A stretch of DNA of 64,000 nt from Granulosicoccus antarcticus IMCC3135 (GTDB lineage: Bacteria > Pseudomonadota > Gammaproteobacteria > Granulosicoccales > Granulosicoccaceae). Both the position numbers and the translations under genes were made by a program. Below are positions 8,820 through 16,384 of this stretch, in pieces; within the stretch, counting starts at the first letter, position 1; every line of letters starts with the position of its first letter. Location of the stretch: the NCBI RefSeq assembly GCF_002215215.1, contig NZ_CP018632.1, forward strand, positions 3,530,501 to 3,594,500, in the 5' to 3' direction. The notes below the pieces were generated by a model. That model saw only the letters and a program-made list of their open reading frames with translations, made no database searches and was not told where the DNA came from.

Positions 8820-9915
8820 AAAACTCCTGATTCAGTTTCTATTGCTTGCCGGAACCATCGTGCTGGGCTGGTCGGCATTGAATAACGCTCGTACCAACCT
8901 TGATGCCCTGGGCATCACCAGCGGTTTTGCATTTCTGGATCGGGCCACAGGCTTGGGATATTCCTTTTCACTGGTGCCTCGTTCTATCGATGACAGCTAT
9001 GCGCGTACGCTGTTTATCGGGTTCATGAATACCTTGTTCGTCGGCTTCATTTCCATATTCCTGTCAACCATTCTGGGTTTTGCCATTGGCAGTTTGCGAG
9101 GCTCCAGCAAGTTGGGGTTGCAGGCTTTGTCATCTGTCTATGTGCAGATCTTTCGCAACATTCCACTCATACTCCAGCTCGTCTTCTGGTATTCGGTTCT
9201 GATTCACCTGCCAGGTCCGCGTCAGGCTTATTCGTTCATGGATGCAGTATTTCTGTCCAATCGAGGCCTGTTGCTGCCAATGCTCAATATCCCGATCTGG
9301 CTGGCACTGGGGCTGATACTGGTTTCTCTGTTATTGGGATTTATGCTGATTCGCAGAAAAACGGCGCTGCTGAGAGGCTTGATGATCTGGACGTTCAGCT
9401 GCGTGGCCCTGTTTGCACTGGCCAGTGTCATCATGACGCCAGCGGGCGAAAGTAGTGTCTCTGTGCCGGCTCTCAAGGGTCTGCGGTTCCAGGGCGGTCT
9501 GACTATTTCAGTGGAGCTGGTTGCCATGATCGTCGCCATTGTGCTGTATGGGTCGGCCTATATCGCAGAGGTCGTTCGTGGTGGCCTGGAGGGGGTGCCC
9601 GTGAATCTGGTTGAAGCGGGCAAGGCGCTGGGTCTGAATCGCCGGGTCATCTGGTCAGATATCAAGATGCCGCTGGCTCTGCGAAGCATCATTCCGCCGT
9701 TGGGTAATCAGTGGATCTTCATCATGAAAGCCACCACCATCGGTGTGGCGATCGGCTTCAGTGATCTGTTCATGCTGGTATCCACCTCCATTACCCAATC
9801 AGGTCAGACGCTTGAGCTGATTGGCATTCTCATGGGCGGATTTCTGCTGGTCAACTTCAGCCTGGCCCAGTTCATTAACTGGTTAAACCAGCACATTGCA
9901 TTGAAAGCCCACTGA
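8785..9915 (+). CDS. aapQ: General L-amino-acid ABC importer permease AapQ
   Basis: A 376-residue inner-membrane permease of the polar-amino-acid family, close to the usual AapQ length of about 400. Features are an N-terminal transmembrane helix (about 14-32), GYSFSLVPRSIDDSYARTLF with the start of the permease domain, SSVYVQIFRNIPLILQLVFW, the long AapQ-specific insertion in the middle (about 150-235), and the ATPase-coupling EAA loop VEAGKALGLNRRVIW. The extreme N-terminus (MVTSIALSVRHKK) is short, which fits a deletion that removed the end of aapJ and the first codons of aapQ. The start is ATG 8785 with AGGAGG 12 bases upstream. Its partner aapM is interrupted by a mobile element. Confidence 0.9.
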   Translation: MVTSIALSVRHKKLLIQFLLLAGTIVLGWSALNNARTNLDALGITSGFAFLDRATGLGYSFSLVPRSIDDSYARTLFIGFMNTLFVGFISIFLSTILGFAIGSLRGSSKLGLQALSSVYVQIFRNIPLILQLVFWYSVLIHLPGPRQAYSFMDAVFLSNRGLLLPMLNIPIWLALGLILVSLLLGFMLIRRKTALLRGLMIWTFSCVALFALASVIMTPAGESSVSVPALKGLRFQGGLTISVELVAMIVAIVLYGSAYIAEVVRGGLEGVPVNLVEAGKALGLNRRVIWSDIKMPLALRSIIPPLGNQWIFIMKATTIGVAIGFSDLFMLVSTSITQSGQTLELIGILMGGFLLVNFSLAQFINWLNQHIALKAH

Positions 9916-9949
9916 ATCCGGTTCTTTCCACTCCTATTCGGGATGCTGC

Positions 9950-9973
9950 ATGAACACCCATTTTACCCCAACG
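9950..9973 (+). pseudogene. aapM: Severed 5' end of aapM (first 8 codons)
   Basis: ATG 9950, 34 bases after the aapQ stop, opens MNTHFTPT, the kind of N-terminus AapM proteins have. The frame then enters the inserted element. Joining base 9973 to base 13291 continues in frame into LKKRAFATPTDAVLS, the first recognisable AapM segment. AACG stands at both junctions (9970-9973 and 13287-13290), so the exact boundary is uncertain by up to 4 bases. Confidence 0.65.
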
Positions 9974-9982
9974 CGCGGAAAG

Positions 9983-10002
9983 CCTCGTCCTTCAGGGCGG
10001 GG
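9983..10002 (+). repeat. Left-end hairpin of the tnpB element; intron target stem
   Basis: CCTCGTCC-TTCA-GGGCGGGG forms an 8-bp stem (two G.U pairs) with a 4-base loop. The intron begins 8 bases downstream. IIC introns are known to insert just after stem-loops such as terminators, so this hairpin is a natural target. Confidence 0.65.
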
Positions 10003-10010
10003 ATGGATAG

Positions 10011-11847
10011 GTGCGCCCGGCATGGGTGCAATCTTGGAGGTGAAAGTCCTCCCGGAAGCTGACCATAGCGACCGAAGTGAAGCACAACTGCGCAAGGGCG
10101 ACCAAGCGTGGGGAGGAAGTGTCTAGCGAAACCACGAGCCGATGAACAAGAACCGAATATTGAGGCGTTATCAACCAGGGCGAGCGGGCCTATCATCGCG
10201 AAGCTCTTGTGGTCAAAGGGAGATAATGTAGATTCGGCGGTTGTGTGGGGAAGGATTGCAGTCTTACCCGGGGAGATCTCACCTTGCGCCTGAAAGGGCG
10301 ACGATCGTCTGGTCGGAGTGAGAAGTCAGCAGAGGCCATAGTAGTCGTCATCATGCGATGAAGGGCTAAACGAGAAGGAGAGCTAGAAGACGATGACGCT
10401 CGACAAAGCAAAGCACCAGAAACTCGGGAGATCGAGGCGCAGTGAGAGACGAACGGGTGAAGCCCGAAAGCTTTCTGCGCGCGGTGAAGCGGTGTCGGTG
10501 CCTCAACGAACCGAAGGCTTGGGGCGGGAGAATCTGCTTGAGCAGGCGCTCTCGCGAGAGAACATGGTGGAGGCGTGGAAACGCGTCAAAGCCAATAAAG
10601 GTAGTGCGGGCGTAGACGGTCTTTCAATCACTCAAACGATTGAATATCTTCACACCCAGTGGCCAGTGATCCGGGATGAATTGCTGCGCGGTAGTTATCG
10701 GCCATCGGCCGTGCGACGCGTGGAAATTCCGAAACCGGGTGGAGGCTCCAGGGAATTGGGGATACCCACCGTCATTGATCGCCTGATCCAGCAGGCACTG
10801 TTGCAAGTACTGCAACCCCTGCTTGACCCGACGTTCTCAAAGTTCAGCTACGGCTTTCGCCCGGGTCGAAGTGCCCATGATGCTGTGCTCCATGCACAGC
10901 AGTGTGTGCAACAAGGCTATCAGGTGGTGGTTGATGTGGATCTTGAGAAATTTTTCGACAGGGTTAATCACGACGTTCTCATGGACCGGCTGAGTAAGCG
11001 AATCGACGATAAGGCCGTTCTTCGGTTGATTCGACGATTTCTTCGAGCTGGCGTCATGATCAACGGCGTATTGGTGGAACGCTTGGAGGGAACCGTACAA
11101 GGCTCCCCTCTTTCACCGTTACTGGCTAATGTGCTGTTGGACGAAGTGGATCAGGCTCTGGAGAGGCGCGGACACAAGTTTGCCCGATACGCCGATGACT
11201 GCAATGTGTATGTTCGTAGTCAACGGGCGGGGGAACGGGTACTGCGCTCTCTTCGGAAGCTGTATGCAAAACTGCACCTTCGGGTGAACGAGGCAAAGAC
11301 TGCAGTCGGGCCCGTGTTTGGTCGTAAGTTTCTGGGCTACTGCTTACGGCGGTGGAGTGGGAACACGGTTAAAATTGCGGTATCACCTTCGGCAATCGTC
11401 AAGTTCAAGCAGCGCATCCGGCAAATCACACGTCGCGTCGGTGGTCGCAGCCTTGTTCAGGTCGCGGTAGAACTTCGAAGTTTCATTCCCGGTTGGAAGG
11501 CCTACTTTCATCTGGCACGTACTCCGAAAATCTTCCGTGATTTGGACGGCTGGATACGACGCCGATTGCGGGCCATCCAGCTCAAGCACTGGCGACGTGG
11601 CCGTACGACGTTTGACGCTTTACGTCGTCTCGATGCCTCGCAGGAGTTGGCTAAGCTCATCGCTTGTTCTAGCAAACGTTGTTGGCACAACAGCCTTTCG
11701 GGATTGCACTTTATTCTATCAGTCAAATACTACGATGGCTTAGATGTACCTCGTCTCTCATGACCTCAACTTCTCGAACCGCCCGGTGCGGACCCGCATG
11801 CCGGGTGGTGTGGGAGGGGCCCGTCTTCGGTCGGCCCCTATCCCGAT
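10011..11847 (+). ncRNA. Group II intron (IIC-like) ribozyme with encoded maturase
   Basis: The 5' end is GTGCGCCCGG, matching the GUGYG start of group II introns. Domain V is at 11776-11809: ACCGCCCGG pairs with CCGGGTGGT, capped by TGCG-GACC-CGCA, and it carries CGC in the triad region as IIC introns do. Domain VI follows: GGGA/TCCC and GGGGCC/GGCCCC stems with a bulged A at 11840, 7 bases before the proposed 3' end at 11847 (GAT). Domain IV holds the reverse transcriptase. All catalytic parts I can see are intact, so splicing and mobility are plausible. EBS/IBS pairings were not worked out, and the class assignment rests on domain V, the protein and the hairpin target. Confidence 0.85.
10393..11763 (+). 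CDS. ltrA: Group II intron reverse transcriptase/maturase
   Basis: A 456-residue intron-encoded protein in domain IV of the intron. RT motifs are in order: GSAGVDGLS (71-78), SYGFRPGRSAHDAV (152-165), VVDVDLEKFFDRVNHD (179-194, first catalytic Asp), QGSPLSPLLANVLLDE (236-251) and the active-site YADD (266-269). The maturase domain X covers about 320-440 (GWKAYF, LDGWIRRRLR) and ends GLDVPRLS. There is no HNH endonuclease domain, as in IIC-type introns that invade hairpin or replication-fork targets. The start ATG 10393 has AAGGAG 13 bases upstream. No frameshift or lost catalytic residue is visible. Confidence 0.93.
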   Translation: MTLDKAKHQKLGRSRRSERRTGEARKLSARGEAVSVPQRTEGLGRENLLEQALSRENMVEAWKRVKANKGSAGVDGLSITQTIEYLHTQWPVIRDELLRGSYRPSAVRRVEIPKPGGGSRELGIPTVIDRLIQQALLQVLQPLLDPTFSKFSYGFRPGRSAHDAVLHAQQCVQQGYQVVVDVDLEKFFDRVNHDVLMDRLSKRIDDKAVLRLIRRFLRAGVMINGVLVERLEGTVQGSPLSPLLANVLLDEVDQALERRGHKFARYADDCNVYVRSQRAGERVLRSLRKLYAKLHLRVNEAKTAVGPVFGRKFLGYCLRRWSGNTVKIAVSPSAIVKFKQRIRQITRRVGGRSLVQVAVELRSFIPGWKAYFHLARTPKIFRDLDGWIRRRLRAIQLKHWRRGRTTFDALRRLDASQELAKLIACSSKRCWHNSLSGLHFILSVKYYDGLDVPRLS

Positions 11848-11999
11848 CGCTAGAGGCGAAGCCTCTTGCTCGCCTAGCTCGAAGGTTTCTCTTCCCTGAT
11901 TCGATAGTAATTATACATTCCTGCATGGCTGTATATAAATACAGTATATTTTGAGTATCTGTGGCATGATCTCTATCGGTCCAGTGTATTCTTCATTCC
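11848..11999 (+). other. 152-bp spacer between intron and tnpB
   Basis: The first bases form a stem AGAGGC-GAA-GCCTCT inside an outer GCTAG/CTAGC pairing. An AT-rich stretch with the LexA-like site follows. No ORF is supported. Confidence 0.5.
11929..11944 (+). promoter_or_regulatory. LexA-like SOS box upstream of tnpB
   Basis: CTGTATATAAATACAG fits CTG-N10-CAG with the alternating TA core of the gammaproteobacterial LexA consensus, and is followed by TATATT as in many SOS promoters. It lies 55 bases before the tnpB ATG and 81 bases after the intron end. If functional, tnpB would be repressed by LexA and released by DNA damage. Confidence 0.65.
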
Positions 12000-13238
12000 A
12001 TGGAACGTCTACAAGCCTTCAAATTCGAGCTACGCCCCAATGGTGAACAAACCCGCCAGCTGTGGCAGTTTGCAGGCAGTTCTCGGTTTGTCTACAACAA
12101 GGCATTGGCACTTCAGCAAGAGAACCATAAGGCCGAACTGAAGTACATCAGCTATGTCCAGATGTGCAAGAGCCTGACAACCTGGCGTAAAGATCGAGGC
12201 ACACTGTGGCTTCAACTAGCACCCGCTCAAACGTTGCAGCAATCGCTGAAAGATCTTGATCGGGCCTATCAGAACTTCTTTTCCAAACGCGCTGCTTTCC
12301 CCTCGTACAAAAAGAAAGGCCGTGGGAATAGCTTTCGCTTCCCCGAGCCCAAACAGTTCAAGCTTGATCAGACCAATAATCGTATTTTTCTACCCAAGTT
12401 AGGCTGGATGCGCTACCGAAACAGCCGTCATGTCATCGGCACGCTACGCAATATCACCGTCAGTGAGCGAGGCGGTAAGTGGTACTTTTCAATTCAGACT
12501 GCACAACAGGTTGAGACTCCTCTACACCCATCCACAACAGCGATTGGTCTCGACTTGGGCATCACCGTTTTTGCAGCACAAAGCGACGGTGTCATTCATT
12601 TGCCGAAGAACAGTTTTGCACAACTTCGACGACAACTGGCACACGCACAGCGAGCCCTGGCTCGTCGGTGCAAGTATTCCCGCAATTGGAAAAAACAGAA
12701 AGCGAAAATTGCTCGTCTGTATATTCGAATCGCCAATGTCCGAGCAGACTACCTACATCAGAAATCACACCTCATTTGCAAAAATCACGCGGTGGTGTGT
12801 ATCGAAGACCTGAAGGTCAGCAATATGTCTCGTTCGGCTTCCGGCACCCAACAAAATCCTGGAAAAAACGTCAAGGCGAAATCGGGTCTCAATCGAGCAA
12901 TTCTCGATCAAGGTTGGAGTGAATTCCGTCGACAGTTGGGCTACAAGCTCAAGTGGGCGGGTGGTGATCTGATTGTGGTGCCAGCTCAGTACACGAGTCA
13001 GCAATGCTCGGACTGTGGCCATATCGCGCAAGAGAACCGCAAGATTCAAGAGAGCTTTTGCTGTGTGTCTTGTGGGTTTGCAGAGAACGCCGATATCAAT
13101 GCGGCAAAGAATATCGTAGCGGCGGGACACGCCGTGATGGCCTGTGGAGGGGACGTTAGACCTGAATTGCACGAACATGCAGTTAAGGCAGCCCCAGTGA
13201 AGCAGGAACCCACCGAAGCGATTCAGGCATGTGCTTGA
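12000..13238 (+). CDS. tnpB: TnpB RNA-guided nuclease of an IS200/IS605-family (IS1341-type) element
   Basis: A 412-residue TnpB, the ancestor-type relative of Cas12, which uses an omega-RNA made from the element's right end to cut DNA beside a short motif. The N-terminal OrfB_IS605 domain starts MERLQAFKFELRPN. The split RuvC site is complete: Asp185 in GLDLGI, Glu269 in VCIEDL and Asp365 in NADINAAKN. The zinc ribbon is Cys336/339 and Cys355/358 (CSDCG, CVSCG). The tail ends VKQEPTEAIQ, the usual end that runs into the omega-RNA scaffold. No Shine-Dalgarno is obvious before ATG 12000. There is no tnpA. The protein appears active. Confidence 0.93.
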   Translation: MERLQAFKFELRPNGEQTRQLWQFAGSSRFVYNKALALQQENHKAELKYISYVQMCKSLTTWRKDRGTLWLQLAPAQTLQQSLKDLDRAYQNFFSKRAAFPSYKKKGRGNSFRFPEPKQFKLDQTNNRIFLPKLGWMRYRNSRHVIGTLRNITVSERGGKWYFSIQTAQQVETPLHPSTTAIGLDLGITVFAAQSDGVIHLPKNSFAQLRRQLAHAQRALARRCKYSRNWKKQKAKIARLYIRIANVRADYLHQKSHLICKNHAVVCIEDLKVSNMSRSASGTQQNPGKNVKAKSGLNRAILDQGWSEFRRQLGYKLKWAGGDLIVVPAQYTSQQCSDCGHIAQENRKIQESFCCVSCGFAENADINAAKNIVAAGHAVMACGGDVRPELHEHAVKAAPVKQEPTEAIQACA

Positions 13239-13290
13239 ACGCCGTAGGAATCCCCTTCGTTCGTTTTAGGGAGGGGAGGACGTCAAAACG
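13150..13290 (+). ncRNA. Predicted omega-RNA scaffold and right end of the tnpB element
   Basis: By analogy with characterised TnpB elements, the guide RNA covers the 3' end of tnpB and the right end. A stem CCCCTTC (13252-13258) with GGGAGGGG (13269-13276) is followed by AGGACGTCAAAACG. The guide would be the next ~16-20 bases, 13291-13310, which are the first codons of the interrupted aapM. The 5' limit is a guess. Confidence 0.5.
13273..13280 (+). promoter_or_regulatory. Shine-Dalgarno supplied by the IS right end to the aapM fragment
   Basis: GGGGAGGA, the 3' arm of the right-end hairpin, lies 10 bases before TTG 13291, the only start codon that keeps all recognisable AapM sequence. It is shared with the hairpin, so opening of that stem would affect translation. 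Confidence 0.5.
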
Positions 13291-14319
13291 TTGAAAAAGC
13301 GGGCGTTTGCCACGCCGACCGATGCTGTTTTGTCGATCATCATTTTCGGTGGACTTGCCTATGCGCTGTGGCTGGCGCTGGATTGGGCTGTGTTTCGAGC
13401 CGTGTGGAGCAAGGAGAACGTGGCGGCCTGTGGTGAGGCGGTCGGGGCCTGCTGGTCGGTCATCGATGCACGGCACCGGCTCATTCTTTTCGGGTTATAC
13501 CCCTACGAAGAACATTGGCGTTCGACACTGGCCTGCCTTGCCATTGTGGCAACCGTTGTTGTGTCCTGCTTTCCATGGTCGTGGAAAACAGCGCGACTGA
13601 GCACACTGTGGGTGGCAGGCTTCGCCCTCTATTATCTGTTGATGACCGGCACCTTGCTCGGTTTGCCGACGGTTACCACCGATCAATGGGGTGGTCTGGC
13701 GCTGACACTATTCCTGTTTGCAAGCGTGGTACTGATCGGTATGCCCATGGGGCTTGGACTAGCATTGATGCGTCGTTCCGAGATGCCGGTAGTGCGGTTG
13801 CTGGCCTCGTTGCTGATTGATTTCATCAGATCCTTGCCCTTGCTGACAACCTTGTTCACAGCGGCCGTCGTTTTCCCTTTGCTGCTGCCTGACTGGTTGC
13901 AGGGTGACAAGATCTGGCGTGTGATTTTCGCATTCGCCCTGTTTTTTGCCTGCTATCAGGCCGAGGTTTTTCGAGGTGGGTTTCAGGCCATTCCAAAGGG
14001 GCAGTTTGAAGCGGGCAAGGCGCTGGGTCTGGGCTACTGGAAGATACTGTTCAACATCGTATTACCCCAGGTCTTTCGACAGGCATTGCCATCGACCATC
14101 AATATGGTGGTCATTACTTTCAAGGAGACGGCCATTGTCATCATCATCGGTTTTTTCGATGTACTAGCCTCTGCCAATGCCGCCTTTGGTACGGGAGAGT
14201 GGTCGCCGTACTATATGGAAGTGTATGCGTTTGTGGCAGCCCTGTACTGGCTGTTCATCTTTTCTCTGGGGCAATACGGGGAGTATCTGGGTAAGCGGAT
14301 GTCGGTGGCGCAGCGTTAG
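13291..14319 (+). CDS. aapM: General L-amino-acid ABC importer permease AapM, 5' end displaced
   Basis: A 342-residue frame from TTG 13291 that matches AapM from its conserved LKKRAFATPTDAVLS segment to the end. It has the AapM-type extracytoplasmic part with CGEAVGACW and FGLYPYEEHWRSTL, the permease core DFIRSLPLLTTLFTAAVVFP and the EAA loop FEAGKALGLGYWKILF. The native start (codons 1-8) lies at 9950-9973, beyond the inserted element. Translation might restart here using the GGGGAGGA of the IS right end, but transcription from aap would have to cross the intron and IS. No ATPase gene follows; the nearest AapP-like ATPase is at 35496-36239. Confidence 0.85.
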   Translation: MKKRAFATPTDAVLSIIIFGGLAYALWLALDWAVFRAVWSKENVAACGEAVGACWSVIDARHRLILFGLYPYEEHWRSTLACLAIVATVVVSCFPWSWKTARLSTLWVAGFALYYLLMTGTLLGLPTVTTDQWGGLALTLFLFASVVLIGMPMGLGLALMRRSEMPVVRLLASLLIDFIRSLPLLTTLFTAAVVFPLLLPDWLQGDKIWRVIFAFALFFACYQAEVFRGGFQAIPKGQFEAGKALGLGYWKILFNIVLPQVFRQALPSTINMVVITFKETAIVIIIGFFDVLASANAAFGTGEWSPYYMEVYAFVAALYWLFIFSLGQYGEYLGKRMSVAQR

Positions 14320-14347
14320 GGATTGTTTCACTATCCCTTAGTGCTGG
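14311..14347. terminator. Imperfect hairpin at the aapM/PucR convergent ends
   Basis: AGGGAT and ATCCCT pair around TGTTTCACT, with outer CAGC/GCTG pairing. It includes the aapM stop codon. There is no U tract, so terminator function is uncertain. Confidence 0.25.
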
Positions 14348-14411
14348 TTCGGGTGGATGCAGAAAACGGTAAATTGTCCTAATGCATAGCACCTTGAAGG
14401 CCTGGAGCCTC

Positions 14412-15866
14412 TCAGTTCTTGCCATGAAAAAGATCTGAATTCTTTCCAGCCTGGATTGCAATCCAGAAACGCGCTACTCCAATGGTTGTTGTGGGTTTGA
14501 TCCCTGTCAGTTGCTCCACGAGCTTTAGTCTGTAGACGAGTGTCTGGCGGTGAACGCCGAGCTCAAAGGCTGAGGCTTTCCAGTTGCCATCATTTTCAAG
14601 GAACCTCATAAGCGTTGTTAAAAGAGAGGTTCCTTGCGTGCGGTCGTGTTCAATCAGCGGGCCCAGGTAGCGTCCTACCAGCGCTCTGGCTTCCTCCAGA
14701 GACTTGGGCGCCATGATGAGGCCAGTTTCGGCTTCCCCATAGCGCAGAATCTTCATATCGACTTCTCGAGCTTGCGTCAGAGCTAGCTTTGCTTGCCTGA
14801 CGCTCTCACGAAATCCCGTTGCTACGGCAATCGGTCCACTTATTCCAATCACGCATCCATCGCCGAGGTTGTCACACAGGAAGTCGAACATGCTGTTATC
14901 GTCACGGCCAATTGCCAGTAACAGGCCTTTTTCACTCAGAAAAATGGGGTTTGAAGCATGCAGGGCGGGGGCATGGTGTATCTCATCCGGAAGCCAGGGC
15001 CCATCGTTCCCAGGTGCTATTGCAAGACTGACGAGTGCGCTGGTAAGGCCTCGTCGCTCCAGGATAGGACGCGCGAGAGTAAACTCCGTTTCGCCTTCCA
15101 GTAGACTATGTAGCAGAGCGGCACCTTCATCGCGCTGCAGGTCTCGGTGAATCATGAGGCGCTCAATCTCCACACCGAGCAGGCCGACAAGCGAACGCAC
15201 AAGGATCGAGTCATCCTGCATCCGCTTTTCGTGTCGGGTAATGATGAGGTTGACTCGGGATCGCCCGGCAATCGGAATCCGTTCAACCAGACCAGGATCC
15301 TTTGCCGCAGCCGGGGTTGCCTGTGTTTCAACGATATTGGCTCCGCTGACCGCATCCTCAAGTGCCAGATTGAGATTCAGCTTGTTTGCCAATATCGAAA
15401 GACGCCCATTCATATTCGGCTCTTTGCGCAGTGCTTCAGCGTATGTTTGGAACAGACGCTCGCTTGCGTTGAATCGTTCGCGTTGGGCCTTCAGGACACT
15501 TTCAATGACATGTTGGGATAGCTTGACAAACTCAAGCTCGAAGTTGGCGCGAAGAATCGGAAACAGGCAGCGATCGGCTGCTTCGAGCATCTTGCTCGAC
15601 AGTGCTGGAGCGTTTTGACTGGGAGCGACAACCAATGCACTGGCATTGCTTTTCACCAGTTTCTCTAACCAGGCGACTTGATCCTCTGCGGTAAGTGGCA
15701 TGCCCACGCCGGTTGTCATGACTAGATGCCCCGGAGAAATCCATTTCCAGGGATCTGGCAAGTCAACGGCATGGGCCCACGTTATCAGCCTGCTCGTGCC
15801 GGCTTGACCGGCTATAGCCTGTAACTTCAATAAATCTATATCGATCAGGTCCTGCACGGTGAGCAT
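14412..15866 (-). CDS. PucR-family transcriptional regulator
   Basis: A 484-residue regulator with the PucR plan. The N-terminal purine-catabolism-type domain (about 5-125) has LTVQDLIDIDLLKLQAI and ALVVAPSQNAPALSSKMLEAAD. The middle GGDEF-like region is degenerate. The C-terminal PucR helix-turn-helix (about 425-475) has FLENDGNWKASAFELGVHRQ. PucR relatives control use of purines, prolines, polyamines and amino acids. It sits downstream, on the same strand, of the permease/oxidase/cupin operon (16022-19245) with a 155-base gap, so it is probably its regulator. The effector cannot be read from the sequence. Confidence 0.85.
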   Translation of the reverse strand: MLTVQDLIDIDLLKLQAIAGQAGTSRLITWAHAVDLPDPWKWISPGHLVMTTGVGMPLTAEDQVAWLEKLVKSNASALVVAPSQNAPALSSKMLEAADRCLFPILRANFELEFVKLSQHVIESVLKAQRERFNASERLFQTYAEALRKEPNMNGRLSILANKLNLNLALEDAVSGANIVETQATPAAAKDPGLVERIPIAGRSRVNLIITRHEKRMQDDSILVRSLVGLLGVEIERLMIHRDLQRDEGAALLHSLLEGETEFTLARPILERRGLTSALVSLAIAPGNDGPWLPDEIHHAPALHASNPIFLSEKGLLLAIGRDDNSMFDFLCDNLGDGCVIGISGPIAVATGFRESVRQAKLALTQAREVDMKILRYGEAETGLIMAPKSLEEARALVGRYLGPLIEHDRTQGTSLLTTLMRFLENDGNWKASAFELGVHRQTLVYRLKLVEQLTGIKPTTTIGVARFWIAIQAGKNSDLFHGKN

Positions 15867-16021
15867 GAGCTCCCCCTCTTATTACAACGCAAGCGGAGAC
15901 GCTCAATCAACGCGGAATATCGATTGAACACGCCATATCAGGCAGTATGCCAAGTCACTGTATCAGTAATATTCTCATCCGTGGTCGCACACGATAATGC
16001 AACCATGCGAAATCTCTGTGC

Positions 16022-16372
16022 TTAGTAAATCGCATAGATCTTTCTAACCGCTTCAATAACATCCCAACGACCGCTCCAGCCAGGAGGCAAGATAATCAGG
16101 TCGCCAGAAGTTACCTCTACCACTTCACCCGTCGCATCATCCGTCAACACGGCGCGACCAGAGATTATATAGGTGAACTCAGTGTCGGGACGATTTACCA
16201 CAGGCCACCCACCAGGTTGGCACTCCCAGATACCGAGATTACCAACAGCTTCAGGTGCCAGTTGCTGAATTGCGATTTGTGGATCGCCCTTGTCGGCACC
16301 AGCACGCTGACCGACAGAAGCCAGTTCACACGACTGTATATCGGTTGATTTGACAATAGTAAATGTATTCAT
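16022..16372 (-). CDS. Small cupin-domain protein (cupin_3 / DUF861 type)
   Basis: A 116-residue single cupin. The strand order LGIWECQPGGWPVVNRP, DTEFTYIISGRAVLTDD and GDLIILPPGWSGRWDVIEAVRKIYAIY is that of the cupin_3 family, which includes ureidoglycine aminohydrolase and EutQ-like domains. The usual HxH metal ligands of classical cupins are not evident, so a binding or sensing role is as likely as catalysis. Start ATG 16372 has AAGGAG just upstream. It follows the FAD oxidase by 12 bases, and such cupins are commonly encoded with PuuB-like oxidases. Confidence 0.8.
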   Translation of the reverse strand: MNTFTIVKSTDIQSCELASVGQRAGADKGDPQIAIQQLAPEAVGNLGIWECQPGGWPVVNRPDTEFTYIISGRAVLTDDATGEVVEVTSGDLIILPPGWSGRWDVIEAVRKIYAIY

Positions 16373-16384
16373 TTCATACTCCTT

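Larger units (their letters stand above)
9974..13290 (+). mobile_element. Composite insertion in aapM: IS200/IS605-type tnpB element carrying a group II intron
   Basis: This 3317-bp block separates the first 8 codons of aapM from the rest. In order it contains a left hairpin (9983-10002), a group II intron (10011-11847), a 152-bp spacer with a LexA-like box, tnpB (12000-13238) and a right hairpin (13252-13276). The left and right hairpins are of the CCTC..GGGG and CCCC..GGGG kind typical of IS605/IS1341 ends. No Y1 transposase gene (tnpA) is present, so the element would depend on one supplied elsewhere. AACG occurs at both borders. The simplest history is insertion of an IS1341-like element at aapM, then entry of the intron 8 bases after the left hairpin. 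A preassembled intron-IS unit is the alternative. Confidence 0.7.
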
